The notes below the pieces were generated by a model. The model did not search any database, was not told where the DNA came from, and was given only the letters and a program-made list of their open reading frames with translations. Of a DNA stretch of 64,000 nucleotides, positions 35,444 to 47,342 are shown one piece after another (the first letter of the stretch is position 1; each line of letters begins with the position of its first letter). Source of the stretch: Siphonodentalium dalli (lineage: Eukaryota; Mollusca; Scaphopoda; Gadilida; Siphonodentaliidae); NCBI GenBank assembly GCA_032622095.1, contig CP136062.1:223896578-223960577 (forward strand), read 5' to 3'. The position numbers and the translations under genes are program-made.

Positions 35444-37027
35444 TTTAATGAATGGAATAAGGGTCGGATCGTGTAATAAAAATATATACTCAATTGACGT
35501 CACTCTTAATTTATGCCGTCGCCATCAACAAAATTATATATTCACCAGCTTGTCGCTGGTCGTACCTAACGCAGAGACGTGGCGACAGGGGGGGGGGGTT
35601 GGGAGTGGCTCACCTCCTCCCCAACTTTGGTCAAAATGTTCACCAGTTGGAAATTTCATACCTGCCAAAACATTAGTCGGAAATTTCACACAACAATAGG
35701 TTGAAAATATTCTTGTAGTTTGATTTTCAAACAATTTATTGGGGGGAATTAATTGTGTTTGGACCAATATTTGTATATTTTCCGTCAAAATTTTGGACTG
35801 AAATGGTCATCAGTTGGAAATGTTCCAACCTTAGGGGGGGTGGTGACAGGTTGGATATTTCCAAACACTTGGAAAGCTTGTGTCTTGGTCCCCCCTCCCC
35901 ACCTCCGTGGCCAGTCAAAAACTACTAGTTAATTTAAGAAAACAATATTGTCATACATTTGGTCAACATTGTCATTGGAATTGTCATCAGTTGGAAATTT
36001 TCCAACTTAAGTGGGGGTGTCAGGTTTGAAATTTCCAACTCTATGAAGGCTTGAGGCTAGTCTAGATGCTAGTAATGTGTAATTGTTCACAGACCAAACG
36101 GTAAAAACAAAAACGAAATCACCCGGCGAATTCATTAAAATGGTGTTGAAAATTATGAAATAATAAAATCTTATGGACCCCTTACGTTCATACGCTGTCA
36201 AATTTAGCTGGCAATTTATCGGAATTTCGTTGTACAGAAGCCCTGTAGCTAAGATATGTATGATTCTTGGTCAGAATCAATGGTGCAGTAACACCTGGCA
36301 TTTCATAGTCTCATATAAGCGATAAAACAATGAAAAATATACAATATGTAATTGTTTTTGTCATTTTTTCGGGCAGAATCGGGGGAACAACATTTTCCAA
36401 ATCCGCTTTGGGGGAAATTTTCTAGAGTTCTTTGAAAAAAAGTCATATTTACGTGTATGGCTTTAATGTTAGATATTTCGTTCCTTGTGGAATTATTAAT
36501 AAGTTATTATTGTTGTCATTACAAAATCCAAAATAGCGGACAAAATAGTGTCCGGAAGTGGTCAAATTGTGCAAATTTCGATTCATTTTACCAGATAATT
36601 TCCATTTTTTAGAAAAAAAATATACCATGCTAAATCGATATCTGATAATAATGAGCCATATCACGAGGATTTGGCCCTTCAGTGTCCATCAAATTAAAAA
36701 GATTTAAAACACGATTTCGAAGAAAAATCAATTATTATTGTAATGCCCAGAAGGGAATTGAACTCACCAGTGTACTGAATACTGAATACCAATAAGATGG
36801 CAGATATGAACCATTAATGCCAATTTTAGCAGAAACGAGGGCGTCAATATCCAAAATAGGGACAAAATGGCAACCGGCAGCAGTAAAATTGGGCAAGTTT
36901 GGCTAAAGTTCACCAGACTGTTTCCATGGCATCGAAAAAAAAAATTTCATTGATTTAAATTGTAACTAAATCTTCTCATAGCCAATAGTCCTATATGCCA
37001 TGATATGAGTGTCAAAAGCCACCAAAC
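35444..37027. other. No gene seen; G-run and AGTTGGAAATTTCC-type words
   Basis: After the satellite the sequence has a G run at 35589-35598 and diverged repeats of CATCAGTTGGAAAT (35810, 35987). Nothing coding is supportable. Confidence 0.5.
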
Positions 37028-37689
37028 TTGTATCCAAACATATCCAATGAGTGTCCAAAACCACTTAACGAGTGTCCCAAGTCATCTAAGGAGCTTAAGT
37101 CCACGCATCGGAGGTTTCAAACTACCATCTTAATTAATATAGTATACCAAACCAATACAGTCATTATAACGGGCATCCCCGATTGCCAACCAGTGTCCCG
37201 AACCACCCAATACGCATCCCAATCGACCCAACTAGTGTCGCAAACCATCCAAATGGTGTCAAACACGCCCTAATGAGTAATCAAAACCATCCAACGATTG
37301 ACAACACATATCATCCAGAGAATGTCCCAAATCTCACAAAGAGCATCTCAAACCATCAATTGAGAACCCCACACCATCCCACTTGTGTCCAATACAACCA
37401 ATCAATGAGTGTTCATACCCATCCAAGGGCCGTCCCATGCAACATGACGATTGTCTCAAACAACCAGGACCAAGAGTGTCTAAAAACATCCGCCTGGTGT
37501 CTAATACCACCCTATGCAGAATGTCCCACACCATCGAATGATTGTCCCAACTATTATACAAAATAATCCATCGAATATCTCAAACAACCCAGCGAGTGTC
37601 TCTTGATTTGTAAACCCATTGGATGGTTTGGAACACTCATTTGATGGTCTTAACCCTTTAATGACTGTAGCTTCTTGAATTTTTGCGAA

Positions 37690-37840
37690 AATCCTGTGCC
37701 ATAGGGCGCAACGCATATATAAGAAAATGCATTGGCCTAACAATACTTACCTTGGCCATGTGAGCCACGGAATTCTCATAACATATGCAAGACTCCCTAT
37801 GGGAGACTCGCATATATGGGAGAATGCATGACACAGTATC
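37690..37840. repeat. Degenerate foldback, copy 3
   Basis: Contains CGCATATATAAGAAAATGCA and CGCATATATGGGAGAATGCA in direct order plus a hairpin around GACTCCCTATGGGAGACTC. It is related to the 67-bp foldbacks at 2556 and 18393, and sits where the minisatellite reverses strand. Confidence 0.55.
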
Positions 37841-38430
37841 ATTAATGCTGTATCAGCACATCACCCATGCATCGTGAAAAGGATCAATACTCGGTGGAGG
37901 GTTTTGTACACTTGTTTGGATGTATTGAGATGCAAGTTAGTAGATGGTTGTGTGACCCATTTGGATGGATTGGGAACTCAATGGCTGGTTTGTGATACTA
38001 GTGTTATGGTTTGGGTCACTCGCTGGGTGGTTTGTGACACCCATTGCATGGTTTGAGACATCAGTTGGGTTGTTTTGGACACTCGACGTGGATATGGGAC
38101 ACACGTGTGGTTGAATGGGACACTAATTTGTCGAATTGTTCAATGGTTGGGTCATTGAATGGATTGAGACGACTTTTGGTGGTTTGAGACACCTGTTATA
38201 TGACATACTTGGACGCTCCCCGGATGACGTGGGACTCTGGTTGTGTGGTATTGGGTACATATCAGACACTCTTTTCCCTTCGAACACTCGCTGGATGGTT
38301 TGGGACATTCATTGTGTGGTTTGGGGCAATCATTGGATGGATTGACCCACTCGTATGATTTGGAGCACTCGTTCGATGGTTAGGGACGCTCATTTTGGTA
38401 GTTAGGGTCCAAACCTATGTGGTTAGGGAC

Positions 38431-39357
38431 ACCAGTTGCATTGCTTGGGGCACTAGCATGCACTGTGGTTTTGAACAATCGTTGCAGGGTTGCGACACTG
38501 ATCGGGTGAATTGAGACACTCCGTGGATGGCTTGTGATACTCATTGTGTGGGTTAGGACACCAGATGCATGGTTTGGAGGACTATCTGTGCAGGTCGGGA
38601 ATCAGGTGCATATGGTATGGGGCACTACTTAATTGTTTGTGCCACCCATTGGAAAGTTTGAGACACCAATTGGGTGGTTTTTGACACTAGATGTGCATAT
38701 GGTACACACGAATGGTGGAATGAGACACTCATTTGTCAACTGGTTCACTGATTGGGCCGTTGAATGGATTGAGACGAAAGTTGGTGGTTTGGGACACATG
38801 TTGTATGACATAGGACTCTCATCGGATGGCCAAAGGCCATTTCTAAAAAAATAATAACAATTCAGATATTAAAAGTTATGAAGTCAACAATTAACCAGTT
38901 GCATTGCTTGGGGCACTAGCATGCACTGTGGTTTTGAACAATCGTTTGCAGGGTTGCGACACTGATCGGGTGAATTGAGACACTCCTTGGATGGCTTGTG
39001 ATACTCATTATGTGGGTTAGGACACCAGATGCATGGTTTGGAGGACTATCTGTGCAGGTCGGGAATCAGGTGCATATGGTATGGGGCACTACTTAATTGT
39101 TTGTGCCACCCATTGGAAAGTTTGAGACACCAATTGGGTGGTTTTGGACACTAGATGTGCATATGGTACACACGAATGGTGGAATGAGACACTCATTTGT
39201 CGACTGGTTCACTGATTGGGCCGTTGAATGGATTGAGACGAAAGTTGGTGGTTTGGGACACATGTTGTATGACATAGGACTCTCCTCGGATGGCCAAAAG
39301 CCATTTCTAAAAAAATAATAACAATTCAGATATTAAAAGTTATGAAGTCAACAATTA
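38431..39357. repeat. 463-bp tandem duplication
   Basis: ACCAGTTGCATTGCTTGGGG starts at 38431 and 38894. The copies differ by only a few bases (for example one extra T near 38945), so this block doubled recently within an old minisatellite. Confidence 0.85.
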
Positions 39358-39425
39358 ATTTCTTCAGATAAAGTCAACAGTTTAAAAAAAAATTAAAGTT
39401 ATAAATTTAGTTAAAATTTCAGATT

Positions 39426-39954
39426 ATCGATCTATACAGGTGCTATACTTGTGTTGTATCTTGCTAAATATGTTTTATCTTGTTGTTTTATCTTATTTAT
39501 TCAATAACTAAAATAAATAAAACAACAACCGTTAATTAAACTCATAGAACAAACTTTTTCCAAAGACGAAGAGCACATCCTGACCTACCTGAAGTCTCCC
39601 TAAATTTCCTGAAGTCTCCCTAAATTTCCTGAAGTCTCCCTAAATTTCCTGGAGGGAGACTTCAAGTCTCCCTGTTCTGAACCCCTAGGCTGAGGCCTGC
39701 CTGTGACACTAGTTTTGGTGTATATGTGACACTCTTTTCCTTTCGAACACTCGCTGGATTGTTTTGGACACTCATTTGGTGGTTTGGGGCAATCATTGGA
39801 TGGTTGCCCAAACCACCAAATGAGTGTCCAAAACATGAGTTTAATTAACGGTTGTTGTTTTATTTATTTTAGTTATTGAATAAATAAGATAAAACAACAA
39901 GATAAAACATATTTAGCAAGATACAACACAAGTATAGCACCTGTATAGATCGAT
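39426..39954. repeat. Perfect 120-bp inverted repeat with nested hairpins
   Basis: 39426-39545 is the exact reverse complement of 39835-39954 (ATCGATCTATACAGG against CCTGTATAGATCGAT at the outer ends). The 289-bp loop holds a second perfect 28-bp stem (39761-39788 with 39807-39834), a 20-bp direct repeat (CCTGAAGTCTCCCTAAATTT, three times or more near 39590-39650) and a small GGGAGACTTCAAGTCTCCC hairpin. The 28-bp stem touches the right 120-bp arm directly. Confidence 0.9.
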
Positions 39955-40450
39955 ACACTCATCACTCGTATCATTTGGATCTGGATCACTCGTTGGATGG
40001 TTAGGGACAATCATTTTTGGTATTTTGGGACAAAACCTGTGTAGTTTGGAACGTCAGTTGAATTGCTTGGGGCACTACCATGCGCTGTGGTTTGGAACAA
40101 TCGTTGCAGGGTTACGACAATAATCGGGGTAATTTAGATAGCTTGTGACATTCATTGTGTGGGCTTGGACACCAGATACATGGCTCGGGGGACCATCTAT
40201 GTGGGTTGGGAACCAGTTGCATATGGTTTGGGGCACTACTTGGTGGTTTGGGAAACTCGTTGGGTCGATTATTTATCATGCTTTACTCGGAACAATATTT
40301 GAATTTGGGGCACCAGCCGTATGGATTGGGATACTCATATATTGGTTTTGGATACTAGGTAGGTATATTGATTGATACACTCGTTAGGTGGTTCGGGACA
40401 CTCATTTGATGTATTCTGAAACTAGTTGGTGGCTTTGGAAACTTGTATGT

Positions 40451-41045
40451 ATATACCACTACTTATTGGCTTTATATTTATTCGAAATTTGAAGATTTAG
40501 TTTAAAAAGTTAAAAAGTTAGAAATGAAAAAAAGCACTTCAATTGTTGACTTCCGATTGCTATTTTCGTCATAATTTTTGAAAACTCGGGTTATGACTTA
40601 CTATTATCGGATTAGGATTGGACATCATGTATGGTGGCGCAACTGGCACCTATGGATTTTTTCAGTCAAATTATGCATGAAATGACAAGCATATGCCATG
40701 GAATCAAGAACAATGGGTTTTTGTTGTAAATGTATGTAGTGAGTGGGGTATACTCCAGGAAATGGCCGCCATATTGCCCGGAACATACACTGTCACCTTT
40801 TAACGTCGAAATAGTTTGAGCAGACATCCTTACGAAAAATGAATGAAGTTTAATCCTGGGAGGGGGTGGGGGGGGGGGTATGCACGTTTGACCGACATGG
40901 TTCCCGGACTAAAATTTCAATTTGGTCATATTCAGCAGTTAGGGAACGTTTGTGGTCAGTAGATTTGTATATTTATATAAATTTATTCCGGGTTCACCTT
41001 AAAATTGTGCTTTGTATTCGACAGTATGTGAAAATATAAGGTAAT
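40451..41045. other. No gene seen
   Basis: AT-rich spacer with a G run near 40860-40880. Confidence 0.5.
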
Positions 41046-41049
41046 TTTC

Positions 41050-41525
41050 GGGGTTTTTTGGGGGTACATTCAAAAATCCCTTCTGAAATGAAAACGCCAG
41101 GGTATTTCGTTTCAGAAATTGTCATCGACCAGTGACGATTAGAGCACTATTAATACAAAAATCAGTTTTGTACTCGAAAGTGCAAATAGAAGTATTTTTT
41201 GGGGTTTTTTTGGGGTAGGCCTACTATCAGAAACCACCATATGAAATGAAATCGCCAGGAAATTTCGTTTCAGAAATTGTGTATTATTGGTCAGTGATTG
41301 CTGGAGCACTATTAATATAAAAATCAGCTTTGTACTCAAAAGTGCAAATAGAAGTGATTTTTGGGGTTTTGTGGGTATTATCAAAAACCCCCTTCTGAAA
41401 TGAAAACGCCAGGAAATTTCGTTTCAGAAATTGTGTATTATTGGTCAGTGGTTGCTGGAGCACTACTAATATAAAAATCAGCTTTGTACTCAAAAGTGCA
41501 AATAGAAGTCATTTTTTTGGTTTTG
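41050..41525. repeat. ~156-bp tandem repeat, three copies
   Basis: AAATGAAAACGCCAGG or its near match occurs at about 41086, 41243 and 41398, each followed by TTTCGTTTCAGAAATTGT and AAGTGCAAATAGAAGT. A fourth, decayed copy may continue to 41600. Confidence 0.85.
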
Positions 41526-41689
41526 TGGGGTCTCTGGCCCCTAAACGCCAGGAATGCGGAACTTAAGAAATCAGATTTCTTTAAACGTTCCTGGGGTGGA
41601 ACAAATCTGGGGCATCAAACCTTTCGTACGCGAATGTGCAAATAGAACCCAGCAGGCTCTCGGATTTATAGGTTAGGGGTCTGTCTACA

Positions 41690-42725
41690 AAGCATTGACG
41701 AAAATCGTGTTTTATGGTGCCCCCCCCCCCAACGTACTCTTTCCACACACCCCACTCATCTCACCCCGATCCAAAATGGCCGCCGTCCAGAGGGGTTCAA
41801 ATAGAACAGCCATGCCATTTCTCTCCCCCTTGACAGATTTAGGTCATATATAAAGGTTGTTGTAGGGTGGCCACAAGCCAATCTAAATATTCGCCGCTTT
41901 CACCCATCCCGATCCAAAATGGCCGCCGTCCAGATGAGTTCAAACAGGGCCCCCATGCTATTTCTCCGCCCCTTGACAGATTTAGGTCAAATAAAGGGTG
42001 TTGTAGGGTGGCCCCCAAACCAATCTAAATATTAACCCCTTTCACACCACCCCGATCCAAAATGGCCGCAGTCCAGAGGGGTTCAAATATAGGGCACCCA
42101 TGTCATTTCTCGGCCCCTTGACCGATTTCGGTCAAATAAAGTGTGTTGTAGGGTTGCCCCAATCAAATCTAAATATTAGCCCCTTTCATCCCACCCGATC
42201 CAAAATTGCCGCCGCCCAAAGGCATTCAAATGGGGAACCCATGCATTTATCGGACCCTTGACCAATTTAGGTCAAATAAAGATCAAAATATTCATCACTT
42301 TCACCCCACTCCGATCAAAAATGGCCGCCGTTCAGATGGGTTCAATTAGGGCACCAATGCCATTTCTCGGACCCTTGACCGATTTACATCAAATAATATG
42401 TGTTGTAATGTGCCCCCAAGCCAATCTAAATATTCCACCACACCCCGACCAAATGGCCGCCGTCCAACGGCATTCAAATAGGGAACCCATGCCATTTATC
42501 GGACCCTTGACCGATTTAGATTAAATAAAGAATGTTATAGGGTGGACCCAAACCAATCTAAATATTCACAACTTTCACCCCACCCCGATCCAAAATGGCC
42601 GCCGTCGAGATGGGTTCAATTAGGGCACCCATCCCATTTCTCGACCCCTTGACTGATTTAGTTCAAATAATGATTGTTATAGGTTGGCCCCAAAGCCAAT
42701 ATAAATATTCACCCCTTTCACCCCG
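41690..42725. repeat. ~140-bp tandem repeat, seven copies, with AAAATGGCCGCC words
   Basis: Each unit has CCGATCCAAAATGGCCGCC, then a CCCATGCCATTTCTCGG-type stretch, CCCTTGACCGATTTAGGTCA and CCAATCTAAATATT. Units start near 41773, 41918, 42057, 42199, 42317, 42451 and 42592. The AAAATGGCCGCC core resembles the YY1 site class (GCCATNTT on the other strand). Confidence 0.85.
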
Positions 42726-42727
42726 GT

Positions 42728-45284
42728 AAAATATAACTATCTTTGGATTGAAAGGTGTTTATTGTTTTGGTCTATTTTAAATGTATCACACTACAGTGTT
42801 TATAGACTGAATTGCTCAAGATGGCTTCCAAAATGGCAACCAAATTTGTAGAATGTTAATTTTTTACATATATCCCGGGGGGGGGGGGGGTGTCGGAAAC
42901 AAATTACAGGATACAAGGACCGGGTGGGTGGGTGTCCCCGAGCCCGGAATGCAGATTTTTTCTGATGTCATGCAATTTTTTTCCAAAATTACAGCTTCAA
43001 AATGAATTGAAACAATCAGATTCATATAGTAGTGCATGCTATAGCCTTATACAAGTGAGGGGGGCTCTATATTTAAATTTTTTGTCCACAAATTCTCCCT
43101 TTAACAGTTGAAAACATGAGGTGGGTCCGGTTTTGGTCGAGGAAAAAAATTGCAATGAAAAAAAAAGCCATTCTCATCTTCTCTCATAGTTTATCATGGT
43201 TTTTTAACTTATTCTACACAGATGATACCTGCGTGTTTTGAGTGAATGCTGGAAGTATCTCATGAGTGGTCACAGTGAGATATAACCTATAATACTGTAT
43301 ACAACTGCATACAACATAAATAATGTAACATCAATACAACACAATACATAAATAGTAACTAACATAGAAATTCATATTGCTCAAAAGTTCTTGGTTCCCT
43401 CATTCCTTGAAATCCCACTGGAAACCCTAGTACTTTTAAATAAATACCGGTAATGTATGACCCATTAGATTGATTTGCTGTCAAAAAGCCGAAAAACCGT
43501 TGGCCTCATTTGTTAATATTAATGATATCAGTCAATATATTGCATAAACAATAAATACAGTGACCACGTGGTCGAAGTACATGGTCGATGTCGATACATG
43601 ACTACAGTGACTTAAGTCACATAATAACGTGTTGTTCACTGATTGGAGCATTACAAGGCTCCAGATTCAATCTCAGAACATCTAATTTAAAAAAAATTCG
43701 AGGGGATGCCCCCTGACCCCTCCCTTCGGCATCTCCTGCTGGGATACTACTCGCATCCACATTTTGTAAGAGAGCTACTCGCCACTCGCCTGGAATGATT
43801 TTCTGGGGAACTCCTCATTGCTCACCAGTGATTTCACCACATGGAGAGGACTGGGACTGTTTTTATTTATATAGGAGATATAGCGCAGTAGCAGTGTTAT
43901 ATGTATTGCCTCCGAAACATGCCGAGCCGAGCTGGCCATTAGAACATGCTTGGGACTATACAACACACCAGGTGCATATTTTTAGAAGCAAATTTAATTT
44001 TTGAGACAGTGCAATTTTTAGACTGGGTGGGATTTGAACCCCGGCCCATGACGGCAAGCACGCCTTGCGACTCAAAGTCTCCTATATATATACTATAGAG
44101 ACCTTAAAATGTGCATATACGTGTAGTGTCCTAAGTGCGACGTCAGAATACAGCGGCCATTTGAGCTTCCTTTTTTGAGGTTGCTTCGGTGGTCGTGTCC
44201 AGAGTCCGAAGCCACCATCGCCATTTTGGCCACAAGCCGCCGCCAGCCATATTATCTCCAACGCCAGCCACATGAAAACATCGCCGCCGGAATTGTAAAA
44301 ATGGCTGAGCCATGGCATGGACTTATATTTTAAGGACAACTGTACTGCGAATCACAAATAACTAAACCGCATTGCCTAATATTGGCATTCTCGTATGGAC
44401 ACGGCATGGTTGTTACACTTTCAGAACACCCGGGGCCTCTCAATGTGGAATAGACTATTCCAATGCATGCTTCCATATAACGGAGTGGGAGCATCCATTC
44501 AGCATTGAAAGGGTTTAAAGTATACATCGTTTATTTCGACACGACTTAGTCTCAGACATCGCTGACATTTGTCAATATATGCACATAAACCGTCTACAGA
44601 AGAGAATAGAAAATAGTTTGAAATATTAAATATCAATACTAATGGATTCAGCATAAAATGATGAATACATATATCGCAAGATGCCAGTGATGATATAGCC
44701 GTCTGAAGTCGACAGAAGTTCCAATGTAACTTATACCGATTATATAGATGGGAAACTACATTAGCAATCCCTGCCAGTCCTTTACTGACTCCTTCGTGTA
44801 TTTCGCCATAATGGAAAAGCCCAACAACAAAAGACTTCTATGGGTTTCACAACAAACGCCACAACAAGCGGGTGTCTATAACCGGGGATTAGGACAATTT
44901 CTGAAACGAAATACGCTGAATGATAACGTCTCAGACGGCTGTCAATAATATGGCCAGAATCACAAAAGAGGTTCTCCGCAAAACTCCATACTGCAACTTT
45001 AAAATGAATTTGTCATGCCCCATACGGAACTGGAACAAATATAATAGAACGTATTTGTCAGTTAATTAACTAATACGTAAAATAACCAAGTGAGTCACAA
45101 TTTGCTATCTTTTTCGGATAACGCAGAGAGTAATGTTCGGGATATGTTAACTTTTAACTTTTTACAAATTTGGTTGCCATTTTGGAAGCCATCTTGAGCA
45201 TTTCAGTCTTTAAACATCACAGTGTGACACACTTAAGATAGACCAAAACAATAAACACCTTTGATACCAAAGATAGTTGCAGTT
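42728..45284. repeat. 2.5-kb segment bounded by ~140-bp inverted repeats
   Basis: 42728-42866 reads AACTATCTTTGG ... GCTCAAGATGGCTTCCAAAA ... AACCAAATTTGTA. 45146-45284 is its inverse (TACAAATTTGGTTGCCATTT ... CCAAAGATAGTT) with moderate divergence. The interior (42.87-45.14 kb) has no transposase frame. It could be a non-autonomous DNA transposon or two opposed copies of one repeat. Confidence 0.65.
43990..44090 (-). mobile_element. tRNA-like SINE fragment (B box)
   Basis: On the minus strand AAGGCGTGCTTGCCGTCA is followed by GGGGTTCAAATCCC, a good polymerase III B box in a tRNA-like context. An upstream A box is not convincing, so this is probably a partial or diverged SINE. No cloverleaf for a real tRNA gene closes. 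Confidence 0.4.
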
Positions 45285-46235
45285 TACTTTAACAAATGGT
45301 CGAACCCTGAAAAGTGAATTTTTGCCCATATTTTTGTCAAGTTTGTGAGAGAAAAATCCCATATTTCTGGTGATGTCAGTGGTGACAATAGTAAAAATGA
45401 TCCATGGTACATTAGACATGTTAGTATGCAATGTATAGAATACAGATTAGCCAATTGTATACATCAACCACAACTTGTAAGCGATTGCAGGACACGCTGG
45501 TGTAATATTTACCATTTTCCATATTTTGGCGGCCATATTGGCAGCCATTTTGAGCCAAAGTAAGAATTTTGGTCCCAGTGAGTTGGAACATTAATAGTTA
45601 ATGATATGCCTCACTTACATTACAAAGTTCTGTTCATTTCTTGTTGAAATATGACTAGAATCCCAATTGTGATTTTTTGTGAAATTTTATATCGCATTCT
45701 GTAAAATCGAATTTTTGAGTGATCGGAAGGGGTTAGGACCCCAATAATTCCATATTTCGTTGCTCCAATGATCAGTTAATATACAGAACACAAAATAAAG
45801 TTGCCTTACTCAACCAGTTCCAAACAGCATGAATTGATCTAGAAGATATTTGTGAAAAAATGTTATATTTTCAACTTCCGGTGGCCATTTTGGCGGCCAT
45901 CTTGGATGGTGAGTTTCAATTTTGGCTCAAAAATGTGTCATTATGTCTCAGCTTCACGAAAATATATAGATTTGTATACATTTTACAAGATTTTCCCGCT
46001 ATAATTTGCATAAAACTGACTTAGGGTCTGGGCTGAAAAACGGCGGTCATGATGGACGCCATCTTGTTTGGAGTCTACACGGCCACTTTTGTTTCTTGTT
46101 AACATTGCTTAAAAGTTGAAGGACATAATAAGGAACAAAATGAGTGGGGTGAAGTTAAGTCCCAGGGGGGTGCAAGGGTACCCCTATTACCTCCCGGACT
46201 AAATGCCTTCTAAAGTTTGGCATGTTTGTGTATAT
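45285..46235. other. No gene seen; GCCATTTTGG-type words
   Basis: Several GGCGGCCATNTTGG-like words (45529, 45890, 46060 regions) as in the 41.7-42.7 kb array. No coding frame. Confidence 0.5.
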
Positions 46236-46239
46236 ATAA

Positions 46240-46970
46240 TAGCTAGATGGTGATCGATTTTCGTGTTCGATTAGAAGCCTTTTTGTGTCTTGAGTAGAGA
46301 ATGCAAGTCATCTTATCTGCATAAGGTTCTTCTTCCATTTTTCTAACAGTATATGACAAACGTTTGCGCTATACAACAGCATTGGCAGCTGCTTACTATC
46401 CACATTGATAACATCTCATATTAATAAATTGGCAGCTGCTTACTATCCACATTGATAACATCTCATATTAATAAATTGGCAGCTGCTTACTATCCACATT
46501 GATAACATCTCATATTTACCCAGAATATTAGATAGTGCTGATTATCCTGATAGTCTCTGATAGCAATGTGAAAAGTTACGTATGCTTAAGCTAACATATG
46601 ATTCTGATTATCCTGATAGTCTCTGATAGCAATGTGAAAAGTTACGTATGCTTAAGCTAACATATGATTCTGAAATTGAGCCGTTTTGCATCGCACAACA
46701 GGGGTGTATAATAATGCAAGTATAAGGGAACACGACGGCATGTGTTCTTGTGTATCACTTATAATGTATGTGACATATATTCAGTGCTCGCAGATGCTGA
46801 TCGATTTCATTTTCAATTAGAAGCCTTTTTTTTAAATTCCCTTCTCTTGTAACAATATCTATTGTGTCTTGAGTGGAGAATGCAAGTCATCTTATCTGCA
46901 TTATTAATGACATTGCACGCACGCCGGGTGTGTGTCCTCGAGTGACCCTGCGTAATTCTTTTCACTTACT
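46240..46970 (+). repeat. Duplicated sequence, copy A, with internal tandem repeats
   Basis: 46325-46359 and what follows match 48647-48681 plus 49931-50335, without the LINE present there. Internally, a 47-bp unit starting TTGGCAGCTGC occurs at 46382, 46429 and 46476, and a 66-bp unit starting TGATTATCCTGATAG occurs at 46539 and 46605. A third related stretch (GATCGATTTTC ... GCAAGTCATCTTATCTGCAT) occurs at 46250 and 46800. Confidence 0.8.
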
Positions 46971-47233
46971 GTGTAAGTGGCCACTATAATAAGTCGTGTC
47001 CACGTGCAGATAACACAGTAATTCATTTGAATTTAATTATTTAACACACTATAGCTTCTATATAATTGCATGGTCTTTGTTGTTTTTACTTAAACCCAAA
47101 TGACTTACGGCGTTTGACCAATTTACTTAAATTGTGGCATATAGGCCTATAAAAATGATATTAATCTTAAGTTCAACTGATGCTTGTTGTCCACTTGAAA
47201 GTGTCCCATTATACAGTTGTTGCCCGATGTCGA

Positions 47234-47342
47234 GGGAGACATTGAGATTTGTCACCCGCTCGAGAACGGAATGTCTCCCAAGGAGCACAGCTCCGAGGGA
47301 GACATTCCGTTCTCGAGCGGGTGACAAATCTCGATGTCTCCC
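47234..47342. repeat. 46-bp-stem foldback
   Basis: 47234-47279 pairs with 47297-47342 with one mismatch and a 17-base loop. Each arm begins and ends with GGGAGACAT/ATGTCTCCC. Related but decayed words (GGGCGACA, ATGTCTCCCGG, TTTGTCGCCCGG) occur at 48235-48292. Confidence 0.85.

Larger units (their letters stand above)
37028..40450. repeat. Degenerate ~30-bp minisatellite that switches strand
   Basis: From 37028 to about 37600 the units read like CCAAACCATCCAATGAGTGT. From about 37610 to 40450 they read as the reverse complement (GGTTTGGGACACTCATTGGA). Units are about 30 bp and strongly diverged. Inside are a foldback (37.69-37.84 kb), a 463-bp duplication and a 120-bp inverted repeat. The frames seen here are translations of the repeat. 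Confidence 0.8.

Noticed and set aside
37028-40375. Frames of 60-127 codons in the minisatellite
   Set aside because: They follow the ~30-bp repeat and lack any domain.
43990-44090. True tRNA gene
   Set aside because: A good B box is present, but no cloverleaf or A box can be closed; a SINE fragment is more likely.
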